From the NCBI GenBank assembly GCA_040384325.1, contig JAZKJL010000007.1, positions 1-64,000 of the forward strand: a stretch of DNA of 64,000 bases. Direction: 5' to 3'. Under the pieces are notes generated by a model. It saw only the letters and a list, made by a program, of their open reading frames with translations. It was not told the DNA's origin and did not search any database. This DNA comes from JACMLX01 sp040384325. GTDB taxonomy: Bacteria; Gemmatimonadota; Gemmatimonadetes; Gemmatimonadales; Gemmatimonadaceae. Below, in pieces: positions 42,214 to 52,449 of this stretch (its first letter is position 1; each line of letters starts with the position of its first letter). Made by a program: the position numbers and the translations under genes.

Positions 42214-45200
42214 ATGCCCCCACGCCCCGGAATGTTCGCCCTCGTCCGCAATCGCCGCGGCGTCGTCTCGTCGGTCCAGCCCTTCGACGGACCTGACGGG
42301 CGGCTGCACCTCGTCCAGGTGGAGTACAAGGACGACCAGTTGCCCCGGGAAGACGAGCTCCTCTGGGAGCGGGAGCCCTTCGCCAAGGTGCTCGAGCCGA
42401 CCGCGCTCCCCAACACGGCCAGCTCACAGCCCATGCCGGGGCAGGATTTCGACGCCATCCTCCGGGCGAGCCGGTGGAGCGCCGCTATGCCCTTCCTCGA
42501 CCCGGACGGTTCCGGCCCGCTCGAGCGCCTCCCGATCACCTCGCCGTTCCACGGCGCGGTTCAGGTGGACGACTTCCAGCTGGTGCCGCTGCTCAAGGCA
42601 CTGCGGATGCCACGGGTCAACCTGCTGATCGCCGATGACGTTGGGTTGGGTAAGACGATCGAGGCTGGGCTGATCCTGACGGAGCTCCTCCTTCGGCGCC
42701 GCATCCAGCGCGTGCTGGTGCTGACGCCGGCATCACTGCGGCTGCAGTGGCGGGACGAGATGTGGGACAAGTTCTCCCTGCCCTTCGACGTGGTGGACCG
42801 GGCCGAGACGCACGCCCTCCGGCGACGGTTGGGTATGGACGCGAATCCGTGGCGGTCGCACAGTCGGATCATCGCCTCGTACCACTACCTCCGACAGGAA
42901 GATGTGCTCGAGCAGTTCCTCGCGGCGTGCCGAACACCCGAGGGGTCGCCCCACCTGCCGTGGGATCTGCTGATTGTGGACGAGTGCCACAACCTGATGC
43001 CGTCGGCCATGGGCGAGGACAGCGATCTCTGTCGCATGCTCCGGCTGATCGCGCCGCAGTTCGAACATCGGTTGTTCCTCAGTGCGACGCCGCACAACGG
43101 TCACACCCGCTCGTTCACCGGCCTCCTCGAGATCCTCGATCCGGTCCGATTCAGCCAGACCGACGAGCTGAAGCCGGCGGAACGGGAGCGCGTTCAGCAG
43201 ATCGTCATCCGGCGTCTGAAGCGCGAGATCAACGAGCGCACGTCCCCGCCCCGCTTCTGCCACAGGCATGCACCGCAGGCCCTGCCGCTCAATCTGTCCT
43301 CGGCTGAGCTACGGCTCGTAGAGGCATTCGCGGCGTTCCGGACGGCGATCCACAAGACGATCGCATCCAGTGCCACAGGGCGCCGCCGAGCAGGATCCTT
43401 CGCGGTCGAGATACTCGGGAAGCGCCTGCTGAGCTGCCCGACCGCATTCGCGGAATCTTGGAAGCGGTGCAAGGTCGGACTCGGAGAGACAGACTCACTT
43501 GCAGATGGCGAGGTGATCGCGGCGCAGCGTCAACTTGCGCGCGAGACGGCCGACGACCGTGAGGCGCAGGCGCGCGAGGCGACTGCCGCAGGTGTCGTGG
43601 GTGCGTGGCTGCGTGGCATGGCCGGATCGCTGACGAACGAGATCAAGGCGATCGACGATGCCGTCGCAGGCCTTGGCTTCACCGACCGCACGGAAGCCAT
43701 CTCTATCGATCCGCGTCATGATGCGCGGTTCGACACGCTCGTTTCACTCATCGAAGGCCTGCTACGAGAAGGCGGCGACTGGCGTGAGGATGAACGACTC
43801 GTCGTGTTCACCGAGTACAAGACGACCCTCGACTACCTCTCCCGACGGCTCGCTGAGCGATACGAGTCCGAGCGTATCCGCCTGCTCTTCGGTGGTCTCG
43901 ATGATGCTGAACGATCTGAGGTCAAGGACGCGTTCAACGATCCCGCAGCGCCAGTGCGCATCCTCCTCGCCACCGACGCGGCAGCGGAAGGACTGAACCT
44001 GCAGCGGACCGCTCGCTACCTCCTGCATTTCGATTGTCCCTGGAACCCATCGCGTCTCGAGCAGCGCAACGGGCGCCTCGATCGCCATGGTCAGGCGCGC
44101 GATGTGACGGTCCACTATTTCGTGAGTGATCAGGACCAGGATCTCCGATTCCTGGCGCACGTGATCTCGAAGGCCGATGAAATCCGAGAGGATCTGGGTT
44201 CAGCCAATGAGCTGTTCGACAAGGCGGCGCACCGAAAGCTCGTTGCCGGTGAGTCGCTGAGCAGCGTAAGCAGCGAGCTCGATAGAAACCTGCTGCTGGC
44301 TCGTGGGCGCGCCGCAATGCAAGCGGATACGACGTTTGGGGCCGGCGAAGAGGGCTTGGCGGCAGCATCGGAGCTGAAGGCACTGGCGCGCGAGATCGAC
44401 CTCACGCCGGGAAGTATGCGTGACACGCTCGAGACCGCGATGGCGCTGCGTGCCGGACGCCCACAGCTGTCATGCAGCGCGCCGCCGAGCACCTGCAAGA
44501 TCATCAACCCATCCCTCGAGGGATGGGTCGAGGTCATTGACGAGTCACTCCGCCGCTCAATTCGGCGGAATGAGCGTGGACCGGTGTCCAGACTCGCCTT
44601 CGATCCCGCCCCATTGATGGAGACGGTCGGGGCGCGGCAGGTGTTCTCGCCCCGACCGGATGTCTCGCTGGTGCACCTGTCACATCCGGTGATGCAGCGT
44701 GCACTCAGTGCACTGACACGCAAGCGGTTTCCGGGGACGGGTGAAGAAGTCTCCCGCTGGACCGTCCGGACCGGGGCAGTGCCCGAGGGTGCGGACGCGC
44801 TGGTGCTGCTCAGCCTCGAGGAGCTCGCGGTCAACAACCTGCGCGAGACATTCCATCACTGGGTTCGTACACTGGCCTTCCCGGTTGCTGCCGGTTCGCT
44901 CGGCGCCGAGGCGGCAGTCGACCTTGAGGCGGCTCTGCGTGACGCTGATATCGCGACTACAGGAGACCGTATCGCCCTGGCGCGCACCCACCTGGATGAC
45001 GTGATGCCTGCCCTCAAGCAGTGGCTGGCGCAACATGCCACCGAGCTCACGGCGCAACTGCGGACGGAGCTGCAGGCGGCGGGCGCCGCCGCGCTCCGGG
45101 ACGAGGACGTGCGCTACCGAAGCCGTGCGGGCGAAGTCTCCGCACTGATCGCCGAGAACACTCTCGCCAAGCTGACGCGCGAGATCGAACAATTGCGTCG

Positions 45201-45444
45201 CGACAAGGACCAGGGGATGCTGTTCGACGCCGAAGCACGCCTGAACGAGATCGATCAGTCGATCAATGAGAAGGAAGCTGAGATCCTGCGACGTACGCAT
45301 CACTACGAAGAGGTTCGGCGACAGCTGGAGTCCGAGCGGGAACGCATCATCAAGCACCTGCTGCCTTTGCGACACGCGATGACGGCCGTAGCCCAAGTGT
45401 TCCCTGTGACGATCGAAGTGATCCTTCCGCGAGTGGTGGCATGA
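42214..45444 (+). CDS. drmD: SNF2-like helicase, DrmD family
   Basis: 1076-residue SF2 DNA translocase resembling DrmD, the class 1 DISARM helicase. Motif I is ADDVGLGKT (140-148) with Lys147, motif II is DECH at 256-259, and motif III is LSATPHNG. The second lobe has RILLATDAAAEGLNLQ and motif VI QRNGRLDRHGQ at 617-627. The C-terminal third contains helical and coiled-coil stretches (about 960-1040). The first ATG (42214) has no visible ribosome-binding site; Met7 is an alternative. Its stop overlaps the methyltransferase start (ATGA). In DISARM, DrmD is expected next to an adenine methyltransferase, as here, but drmA, drmB and drmC are absent. Confidence 0.85.
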   Translation: MPPRPGMFALVRNRRGVVSSVQPFDGPDGRLHLVQVEYKDDQLPREDELLWEREPFAKVLEPTALPNTASSQPMPGQDFDAILRASRWSAAMPFLDPDGSGPLERLPITSPFHGAVQVDDFQLVPLLKALRMPRVNLLIADDVGLGKTIEAGLILTELLLRRRIQRVLVLTPASLRLQWRDEMWDKFSLPFDVVDRAETHALRRRLGMDANPWRSHSRIIASYHYLRQEDVLEQFLAACRTPEGSPHLPWDLLIVDECHNLMPSAMGEDSDLCRMLRLIAPQFEHRLFLSATPHNGHTRSFTGLLEILDPVRFSQTDELKPAERERVQQIVIRRLKREINERTSPPRFCHRHAPQALPLNLSSAELRLVEAFAAFRTAIHKTIASSATGRRRAGSFAVEILGKRLLSCPTAFAESWKRCKVGLGETDSLADGEVIAAQRQLARETADDREAQAREATAAGVVGAWLRGMAGSLTNEIKAIDDAVAGLGFTDRTEAISIDPRHDARFDTLVSLIEGLLREGGDWREDERLVVFTEYKTTLDYLSRRLAERYESERIRLLFGGLDDAERSEVKDAFNDPAAPVRILLATDAAAEGLNLQRTARYLLHFDCPWNPSRLEQRNGRLDRHGQARDVTVHYFVSDQDQDLRFLAHVISKADEIREDLGSANELFDKAAHRKLVAGESLSSVSSELDRNLLLARGRAAMQADTTFGAGEEGLAAASELKALAREIDLTPGSMRDTLETAMALRAGRPQLSCSAPPSTCKIINPSLEGWVEVIDESLRRSIRRNERGPVSRLAFDPAPLMETVGARQVFSPRPDVSLVHLSHPVMQRALSALTRKRFPGTGEEVSRWTVRTGAVPEGADALVLLSLEELAVNNLRETFHHWVRTLAFPVAAGSLGAEAAVDLEAALRDADIATTGDRIALARTHLDDVMPALKQWLAQHATELTAQLRTELQAAGAAALRDEDVRYRSRAGEVSALIAENTLAKLTREIEQLRRDKDQGMLFDAEARLNEIDQSINEKEAEILRRTHHYEEVRRQLESERERIIKHLLPLRHAMTAVAQVFPVTIEVILPRVVA

Positions 45445-48400
45445 TGGCGAACGAGCTGAAAGGCTGGGAGCGGCTTCGCCACGGTGGACTGCTTCTCGAT
45501 CCCACCCGTCAACGGCTGGTGTCCTCACACGAGCCACCGGCGCTCTCGCGGTACCATGCCGACACCCTCCGCAGGCTTCTCTCCAGTACGACGAGTACCA
45601 GCACGGCAGAGACGAGCACCTTCGTCACATTCGTGCTAGAGATCATTTGCGGCTTCGGTGCTGGCACCGGAGCGTGGCAGCGTGGTTCACAGATCGGGGC
45701 CGAGTGGACGCGTCGTGCGGTCACAGGCGAGTCAGTAAAACCACGTCAGCTCTGGACTGGCGATCACGGCGCGAGCCTCCCTGTATTCATCGACGACGCC
45801 GAACGGATCGGAATCGGGCATGGCCGGCGATCCACCAGTCACGTGCTGCAGTGGCTGCGCGGAGGCCCGGAACGTCTCGCGCTACTCACCAATGGAAGGC
45901 AGTGGCGACTCATCTTTGCGGGGCTCGACTTCGACGCCTGGTGTGAGTGGGATGTTGAACTATGGCTCGAGGAAGGCGACCTCGGAGCGCAGATTGACGC
46001 CCTCCGTGTGCTCATCGGGCCCGCCCAATTCACGCCAGCGACCGCAGGCGCCACACCGCCTCTGCTGCAAGCCGTGCTGGACAGTCGGAAGGGTCAGGCG
46101 GAGTTGTCGGCGGCGCTCGGCGAACGGGTTCGCGAAGCGGTGGAGTTGCTGGTTCAGTCACACAGCGTAGCCCTCGCCGAGCAGTGTGGTGACGTCGAGC
46201 CGTCAGACACGTACCGCGCCGCCGTACGAGTCGTGATGCGAATGGTGGTGGTGCTCTTCGCGGAGTCGCGCGAGCTGCTTCCGCGCGACAACGCTCTCTA
46301 CCACGGCACGTATGGACTGAGCGGTCTGCTCGGTGACCTCGAGCGAACCGGGGCACGTGGGGGCAACCGCCTGAAGCGGCAGTACACGGCGTGGCCGCGG
46401 GTGCTGGCCCTCTTCCGCCTCGTCGCTGAAGGGTCACATCACCCGGCACTCCCCGTCCCCGCATATGGTGGAGATCTGTTCGCGTCCGCACCGGATGAAC
46501 CGACGGCGGGCCTGGATCGGGCGCTTCGCGTGTTCGAGACCGCGTGCTTTGATCAGGAAGTACTCTCCGACTACGACGCCCTGATCGTGCTCGAGCGGCT
46601 GACGCGCACCCGCGTCAAAGTGCGGCAGGGTCGCGCCAGCACGTGGATTCAGGCGCCGGTGGACTTCTCTGACCTGTCGAGCGAATACATCGGCATCCTG
46701 TACGAGGGCCTGCTCGATTTCGAGCTGCGTACGGCTCGCGATGGCGACCCAGTGATCTTCCTCTCGGTCGGCAATCAGCCGGCGCTACCGCTCTCCCGCC
46801 TCGAAGCGATGTCCGACTCGGCCATCAAGGAGCTGCTGCAGAAGATGAAGGACACGTCGTCGGGGTCGGATGACGGTGACGCCGCCGAGGACGATGCGGA
46901 GAACGTGTCTGAGGCAAGCGGTGACGAGGAAGAGGCGGACGAGGCGGACAGCGTTGACGAAGCGGACAGCGCACCCGGAGACGACGAAGAACCGGAGACT
47001 GAAGACGCACGTCACGTGACACGATCGCGTGCGGAGCAATGGGCGCGGCGTGCGGTGGCGGCGGGGAAGCTGGTACGTCCCGCACGTGGCACCAGCAGCG
47101 AACAGCGAGCCGCGCACGAGCAGCAGGTCGCGCGTAAGGCGCGTCAGCTCGTGACTCGCGTCGTCCTGCCTGGTGAACGGTACCTGGTGCGGTGGGGCGG
47201 TACTCGGAAGGGCTCAGGATCGTTTTACACGCGTCCGGGACTGGCCGTACCTCTCGTTCAACGGACGCTGCGGCCGCTGGCATCGGATCCGCCGATGGAC
47301 GACACGGGAACTGGCATCCTTGATGCACCCCCAAGTCAGTGGGTACCGAAACGGCCGGAGGAAATCCTGGCCGTTACGGTTTGCGACCCAGCCTGCGGCT
47401 CGGGCACCTTCCCGATTGGTGCGCTCCGCTTCCTGACAGACGCGCTGTACGCATCGCTCCATCACCATGGGCGTATTTCGACGCAGGGTGATCAGGCGCT
47501 CGTTCGGCTGCTTGGGGAGGCAGGGCGCGGCAACGAGGAGCAACTCGGCGAGGAACGGCTACCCTGCCGCCCGGATGATCCCACCTTCGAGCCACGGCTG
47601 AAGGCGGTTTTGCGGCGGCATGTTGTCGAGCGCTGCATCTACGGTGTCGATCTCGATCCGCTCGCGGTCGAGTTGTGCCGATTGTCCCTCTGGATCGAGA
47701 CCATGGACCGCACGCTGCCGTTCTCGTTCATCGATCACAAGATCAAGTGCGGGAACGGGTTGATCGGAGCGTGGTTTGACCAGTTTCAGCACTACCCGGT
47801 CATGGCGTGGAAGAACCGCGAAGGTGGCGACAAAGGGCACTCGCACGGCGTTCACTTCGAGAAGGACGCGCGCGGCAAGGCGCTGAAGGCGTGGACGAAG
47901 GACGTGCTCACGCCTGACCTGCAGCGCTTCCTTAGCGGGCGAACACTCTTCGACGCAGATCAACTCACCGAGGCTGGCGAAGTACACGACACAGCACTGC
48001 AGTTGCTCGCGTCTCTCCACGACTTACCAGTGCAAGACGCGAATGAGCGTGGTCGCCGCTATCGCGATTTGCTAATTGGGTCATCAGCGTGGCAGAGACT
48101 GAAGTCTGCCATGGACCTGTGGTGTGCCTGCTGGTTCTGGCCTGTGGACTGCCTTGACGTTGCGCCGTTGCCAAGCACGCTTGCAACCCCAGCGAAAGCT
48201 ACTCTAGAGACTGCATCGACGATCTCCCGCACTCGGAGATTTTTCCATTGGGAGCTGGAGTTCCCCGACGTCTTCTGTGAGGCCAACTCAGGCTTCTCAG
48301 CAATCCTCGGGAATCCACCATGGGAGACTCTCCAACCGGTCTCAAAAGAATACTTCTCCGGAATAGACCCGCTCTTTCGAGCGTACGGCAAGCAAGAAGC

Positions 48401-50684
48401 ACTGCGTAAGCAAACAGACTTTTTCCAAGACGAGAGCTTGGAGCGCAATTGGCTCGACTATTGTGGCGACTTTGCCGCCGCAACGAATCACATGAAGTAT
48501 GCGGCAATACCGTTCGGTGATCCGATGGACGACTCGGACGCATCGAGCCGATTCGCTATTGGGCGTGGATCGTTGAACACCTCGGCACACGAGCGCTGGC
48601 GAGCCGCTCGCAGCAAGACTCATGGATACGCATCGCAAGAGCACCCGTTCCGTCACAGAGGCGAGGGGAAGGCCTACACATACAAGCTGTTTCTAGAACT
48701 CGGACACTCACTTCTTAGGCACGGGGGTAGACTGGGCTTCGTTGTGCCAAGCGGTATTTACTCTGACCTCGGCACAAGCGCTCTCCGTGCGTTGTTCCTC
48801 GACAAATGTAGCTGGGAGTGGCTCTTCGGCTTCGAGAATAGAGAGAAGCTCTTTGACATTCACCGCTCTACGAAGTTCAACCCAATAATCATCCAGAAGG
48901 GCGGTTCAACATCTACTATCCGCGTGGCATTCATGAGGCGCACCTTCTTGGAGTGGGAACAAGCTGAAACACTTTGCACGCAGTACGCCCGGTCTCAGAT
49001 CGACCGCTTCAGCCCAGGGCTTCGCGCCATTCTCGAAGTCGAGTCTCCTGCTGATCTCGCAATTCTTGACCGCATCTATAGCTGCTGTGAACCGCTAGGC
49101 AGTGCCGCTACTGACGGTTGGAGCGCCACATATCTCAAGGGCGATTTCAACGTAACGAGCGATTCGAAGCTGTTTCCACCTCTGCCGAAGTGGGAAGAGG
49201 AGGGCTACGTTCGCGACGAGTACAACCGCTGGATTCAAGGGCCGTGGGAGCCGATCGCGAACCTCACGATCTCGGAGGCGACAGCCATGCAGCTCACGGA
49301 GCCGAAGGCGCCCGAGATCGAATCGTGGCTGTACACCGATAGCGCTCCGACCACGAAACAGCAGTCTCCTCGGTTTTCCGTCGTCAATGGTGTGCGGCTC
49401 CGTAGCGGAGATGTGCAGCGAACAGCATGGAGTCAACGCTGCAGTCGCGCGCCATACAGCTCGTTGCCATTTCCGCGCTCTGCTTTGCCTGAGGGCACTA
49501 TCCTCTCGATGAGTGGAGATCAGTGGATCTCTCGCAGTGCAATCGAGTCGCTAGCACTTCCACTCTACGAAGGTCGAATGATCGGCCAATATGAATTCAG
49601 CCAGAAGGGTTGGGTGCGAGGCAAGGGCAGGGGTGCGGAATGGCGTCTACTCGACGCAGCTGCGGGAATCGTAGAACCACAGTACTGCCTTGGTAGCGAT
49701 GTTTTTCACGCCAATGCAGTAGGAGGGACGAAGATCACATTCATGGACATCACCTCGGCGACGAATGCGCGTACGATGATTGCATCGTTGGTCTCGGATC
49801 AGCCGTGCGGGGACAGCGCACCATTTATCGTTTCTGAGCAGCCCTGGTCGCTTCTCGCGGTCCTCAATTCTTTCGCGTTTGACTTCATTGCGAGGCGTCG
49901 CTGTAGCGGATTGCACCTGAGCTGGTTCGTCATCGAGTCAGCCTCAGTACCAGCGCGAGATCGAATCCCTAGCCGGATAGCGCAGATGTCATTGTGCTTG
50001 AGTGCCGGATTTCCAGGATTTGCGTTGACTTGGCTCGACGCATCCCGTGAGGGAATTATGCCTGTGCGCCCGTGGGCGCTACTACGAGCGGAACGAGTCC
50101 GGCTGCGATCGATAATCGATGCCGTCATGTTCCGACTCATGGGCGTAGACCTGGATGCGGCGAGGCACATTCTGCGAGGCTGCGATGCCCCCCTCAGCGG
50201 CGACGCATCTCTGCTCTCAGACACGAAAGGACTCTGGCGTGTCGATAGCGAGCTTGACCCCGAACTGCGGCATACAGTTCTAACGCTGGTCGCCCTCGTC
50301 GACTTGGAGCGATGCGTACATGAGGCAGGCGGTAGCGTCGACGACGGAATTAGAGACTTCTTGGACCAGAACGATGGTGATGGATGGCATCTACCTGAAC
50401 GGTTGCGACTTGCGGACTATAGCCTAGGCCACGACGAGAATGCGCTGACCTATCGCGCTGTCGCGTCACGCCTCGGGCCCCGATTCTTCGACTGGCAGTT
50501 GACTCAATCAACCGACGATTTCTCCGCGGAATACCGACTACACGCGCGTAATCTTCGAGCGGCTGCGAATCCCGATGGCACCGGAGCGGGAACGACCCCT
50601 CAGAGCTCACCCATCGTCGGCGCATTGCGCGACGATCCGTCGCGAGATCGGGCGCGTGAGTCGCAGCCATCGCTATTCGATTAG
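45441..50684 (+). CDS. Large N6-adenine DNA methyltransferase (Eco57I / DrmMI-like)
   Basis: 1747 residues. Motif I (AdoMet binding) is DPACGSGTF at 649-657 and motif IV is NPPW at 958-961, the adenine-N6 type. Residues 1-190 include LALLTNGRQWRLIFA, a strand typical of restriction-enzyme N-domains, but no clear PD-ExK triad was found. A strongly acidic linker lies at about 473-515. The region after about 1000 probably holds the target-recognition domain. DNA from about 48.0 to 50.7 kb is more AT-rich than the first half of the gene, suggesting a swapped recognition part. It is encoded after drmD with a 4-bp overlap and before darT with a 15-bp gap. It most likely marks self DNA for the helicases; BREX PglX or a type IIG enzyme are alternatives. 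Confidence 0.85.
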   Translation: MMANELKGWERLRHGGLLLDPTRQRLVSSHEPPALSRYHADTLRRLLSSTTSTSTAETSTFVTFVLEIICGFGAGTGAWQRGSQIGAEWTRRAVTGESVKPRQLWTGDHGASLPVFIDDAERIGIGHGRRSTSHVLQWLRGGPERLALLTNGRQWRLIFAGLDFDAWCEWDVELWLEEGDLGAQIDALRVLIGPAQFTPATAGATPPLLQAVLDSRKGQAELSAALGERVREAVELLVQSHSVALAEQCGDVEPSDTYRAAVRVVMRMVVVLFAESRELLPRDNALYHGTYGLSGLLGDLERTGARGGNRLKRQYTAWPRVLALFRLVAEGSHHPALPVPAYGGDLFASAPDEPTAGLDRALRVFETACFDQEVLSDYDALIVLERLTRTRVKVRQGRASTWIQAPVDFSDLSSEYIGILYEGLLDFELRTARDGDPVIFLSVGNQPALPLSRLEAMSDSAIKELLQKMKDTSSGSDDGDAAEDDAENVSEASGDEEEADEADSVDEADSAPGDDEEPETEDARHVTRSRAEQWARRAVAAGKLVRPARGTSSEQRAAHEQQVARKARQLVTRVVLPGERYLVRWGGTRKGSGSFYTRPGLAVPLVQRTLRPLASDPPMDDTGTGILDAPPSQWVPKRPEEILAVTVCDPACGSGTFPIGALRFLTDALYASLHHHGRISTQGDQALVRLLGEAGRGNEEQLGEERLPCRPDDPTFEPRLKAVLRRHVVERCIYGVDLDPLAVELCRLSLWIETMDRTLPFSFIDHKIKCGNGLIGAWFDQFQHYPVMAWKNREGGDKGHSHGVHFEKDARGKALKAWTKDVLTPDLQRFLSGRTLFDADQLTEAGEVHDTALQLLASLHDLPVQDANERGRRYRDLLIGSSAWQRLKSAMDLWCACWFWPVDCLDVAPLPSTLATPAKATLETASTISRTRRFFHWELEFPDVFCEANSGFSAILGNPPWETLQPVSKEYFSGIDPLFRAYGKQEALRKQTDFFQDESLERNWLDYCGDFAAATNHMKYAAIPFGDPMDDSDASSRFAIGRGSLNTSAHERWRAARSKTHGYASQEHPFRHRGEGKAYTYKLFLELGHSLLRHGGRLGFVVPSGIYSDLGTSALRALFLDKCSWEWLFGFENREKLFDIHRSTKFNPIIIQKGGSTSTIRVAFMRRTFLEWEQAETLCTQYARSQIDRFSPGLRAILEVESPADLAILDRIYSCCEPLGSAATDGWSATYLKGDFNVTSDSKLFPPLPKWEEEGYVRDEYNRWIQGPWEPIANLTISEATAMQLTEPKAPEIESWLYTDSAPTTKQQSPRFSVVNGVRLRSGDVQRTAWSQRCSRAPYSSLPFPRSALPEGTILSMSGDQWISRSAIESLALPLYEGRMIGQYEFSQKGWVRGKGRGAEWRLLDAAAGIVEPQYCLGSDVFHANAVGGTKITFMDITSATNARTMIASLVSDQPCGDSAPFIVSEQPWSLLAVLNSFAFDFIARRRCSGLHLSWFVIESASVPARDRIPSRIAQMSLCLSAGFPGFALTWLDASREGIMPVRPWALLRAERVRLRSIIDAVMFRLMGVDLDAARHILRGCDAPLSGDASLLSDTKGLWRVDSELDPELRHTVLTLVALVDLERCVHEAGGSVDDGIRDFLDQNDGDGWHLPERLRLADYSLGHDENALTYRAVASRLGPRFFDWQLTQSTDDFSAEYRLHARNLRAAANPDGTGAGTTPQSSPIVGALRDDPSRDRARESQPSLFD

Positions 50685-50699
50685 CCGAAGCTTGCGAAA

Positions 50700-51347
50700 A
50701 TGCTGCTTGCCGAGCTGATATCTCCGGAACGAGCACTACTCTTCCGAATAACACATCGCGACAACCTCCCGCACCTACTCCGCCATGGGCTGCAGTGCCG
50801 GTCGTCAACTGTGTTCGACCCGGATTTCGTCACTATCGGCAATCCTGACATCATCAATCGCCGGAAAGGCTGGCCCGTCGATGTGCCTCCCGGAGGAGTA
50901 CTCGCTGACTACGTACCCTTCTACTTCACGCCACGGACGCCGATGCTGTACAACATCGTCACCGGACACAACGGGTTGACTCTCCGAATGCGGTCCGAGA
51001 TTGTCGTGCTGGTGACGTCGCTCGACCGGCTGGAGGAGCTTGAGCTCTCATACGTGATCGCTGACCGCAACGCAGTCCTGGTGAGTGCCACCTTCACGTC
51101 CGGCCGGGCTGGACTCGCGGGCCTGCGGTGGGATAACTGGCAGCGTAGTGACTTCAAGCGGGATGACGGCGATCCCGCGAAGATCGAGCAGTACCATGCC
51201 GAAGCGCTCGTACACAAGAGCTTGCCACCCTCTGCGCTGCGAGCCATCATTACCTATGACTCCGGTACGCAAGCGACTGTTGCGCAAGCAGTTAGCGACG
51301 CCGGCCTGTCTACCCCCGTGCACGTCAGAAGCACCTGGTATCCCTGA
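50700..51347 (+). CDS. darT: DNA ADP-ribosyltransferase toxin DarT
   Basis: 215 residues, full DarT (DUF4433) length. DarT transfers ADP-ribose from NAD+ to thymine bases in single-stranded DNA. Visible are the NAD-contacting FRITHRDNLPHLL (His19), Arg54/Arg55 in INRRKG, the FYFTPRTPMLY segment (74-84), and the catalytic Glu168 in EALVHKS. It is thus expected to be active. It directly precedes darG, with no gap, and follows the methyltransferase by 15 bp. DarTG protects against phages by poisoning their replication. Being inside a methyltransferase-helicase operon is unusual. Confidence 0.92.
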   Translation: MLLAELISPERALLFRITHRDNLPHLLRHGLQCRSSTVFDPDFVTIGNPDIINRRKGWPVDVPPGGVLADYVPFYFTPRTPMLYNIVTGHNGLTLRMRSEIVVLVTSLDRLEELELSYVIADRNAVLVSATFTSGRAGLAGLRWDNWQRSDFKRDDGDPAKIEQYHAEALVHKSLPPSALRAIITYDSGTQATVAQAVSDAGLSTPVHVRSTWYP

Positions 51348-52430
51348 ATGATTCGCTACACCGAAGGCAACCTGCTGGACGCGCCGGCCGAGGCGCTCGT
51401 CAACACCGTCAATGAGGTCGGTGTGATGGGCAAGGGCATCGCCCTGCTCTTCCGCGAGGCATTCCCGCAGAGCGCTGAGATCTACGAGAAGGCTGCCAAA
51501 GCGGGCGACGTGCGTGTCGGGCACGTGCTCGTGACGCCTGGCGAGTCACTCCTCGGGCCACGCTGGATCATTCATTTCCCGACCAAGAAGCACTGGCGCA
51601 GTCCGTCTGAGCTCGCCTGGGTGCGTGAAGGCCTCAAGGACCTCGTGCGCGTCATCCGGCGCGAGGGCATCCGCTCTATCGCCTTGCCGCCGCTTGGCTG
51701 CGGGAATGGCGGGCTGCAGTGGACGCTGGTGCGCCGTGAGATCGAAGGCGCGCTCTCGATGCTGAACGATGTCGATGTAACGGTGTTCGAGCCGACCGAT
51801 AAGTACTACAATGCTCCGAAGCGATCTGGCGTGGAGGAACTGACGCCTGCGCGCGCGATGGTCGCAGAACTGGTCAGGCGGTATGCCGTTCTTGGGTTGG
51901 ACTGCTCGATTCTCGAGGTGCAGAAGCTGGCGTGGTTTCTCCATCGCTCGATCATTCGGCATGGGCTTCCCGACGTGCTGACGCCGAGGTTTGCCGCGAA
52001 CAAGTTCGGACCATACTCCGAACCCGTTCGCTTCCTCCTGACTGCGCTTGATGGGAGCTATCTCCACTCAGAGAAGCGCCTCGCCGATGCAAAACCGCTC
52101 GACACACTCTGGTTCGAGGACGCCAAGCGAGGCGTGGTTGCGGACTTTCTCGCGACCCAAGCGAGCACTCCGTATCTGCCTGCTCTCAACGAAGCGTCGG
52201 CGGTCATCGAGGGTTTTGAGTCGCCGCTCGGGATGGAATTGCTCGCAACCGTCGACTGGCTGATCAATGAGCAGCAAGCCGTGCCTACGGTCGAAGGTAT
52301 CCGACAGGCGATCGCGCACTGGCCCGCTGGCGCGGCTGCCGCACGTCGGAAACAGGAGATCTTCCACGACCGCCTGATCCAGTTGGCGCTCGATCGCCTG
52401 ATCGAGACCACGCTCGTGATGGCGCCTTAG
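51348..52430 (+). CDS. darG: DarT antitoxin DarG (macrodomain hydrolase)
   Basis: 360 residues. The N-terminal macrodomain (1-150) has GNLLDAPAEALVNTVN and VMGKGIALLFREAFP, and the ADP-ribose loop LPPLGCGNGGL; it removes ADP-ribose from DNA. The C-terminal part (about 165-360), with the segment FAANKFGPYSE, matches the DarG domain that blocks DarT directly. It starts right after the darT stop and lies 19 bp before the DruE-like gene. All motifs required for the antidote are intact. Confidence 0.92.
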   Translation: MIRYTEGNLLDAPAEALVNTVNEVGVMGKGIALLFREAFPQSAEIYEKAAKAGDVRVGHVLVTPGESLLGPRWIIHFPTKKHWRSPSELAWVREGLKDLVRVIRREGIRSIALPPLGCGNGGLQWTLVRREIEGALSMLNDVDVTVFEPTDKYYNAPKRSGVEELTPARAMVAELVRRYAVLGLDCSILEVQKLAWFLHRSIIRHGLPDVLTPRFAANKFGPYSEPVRFLLTALDGSYLHSEKRLADAKPLDTLWFEDAKRGVVADFLATQASTPYLPALNEASAVIEGFESPLGMELLATVDWLINEQQAVPTVEGIRQAIAHWPAGAAAARRKQEIFHDRLIQLALDRLIETTLVMAP

Positions 52431-52449
52431 CACACCAACTCGGAACTCG

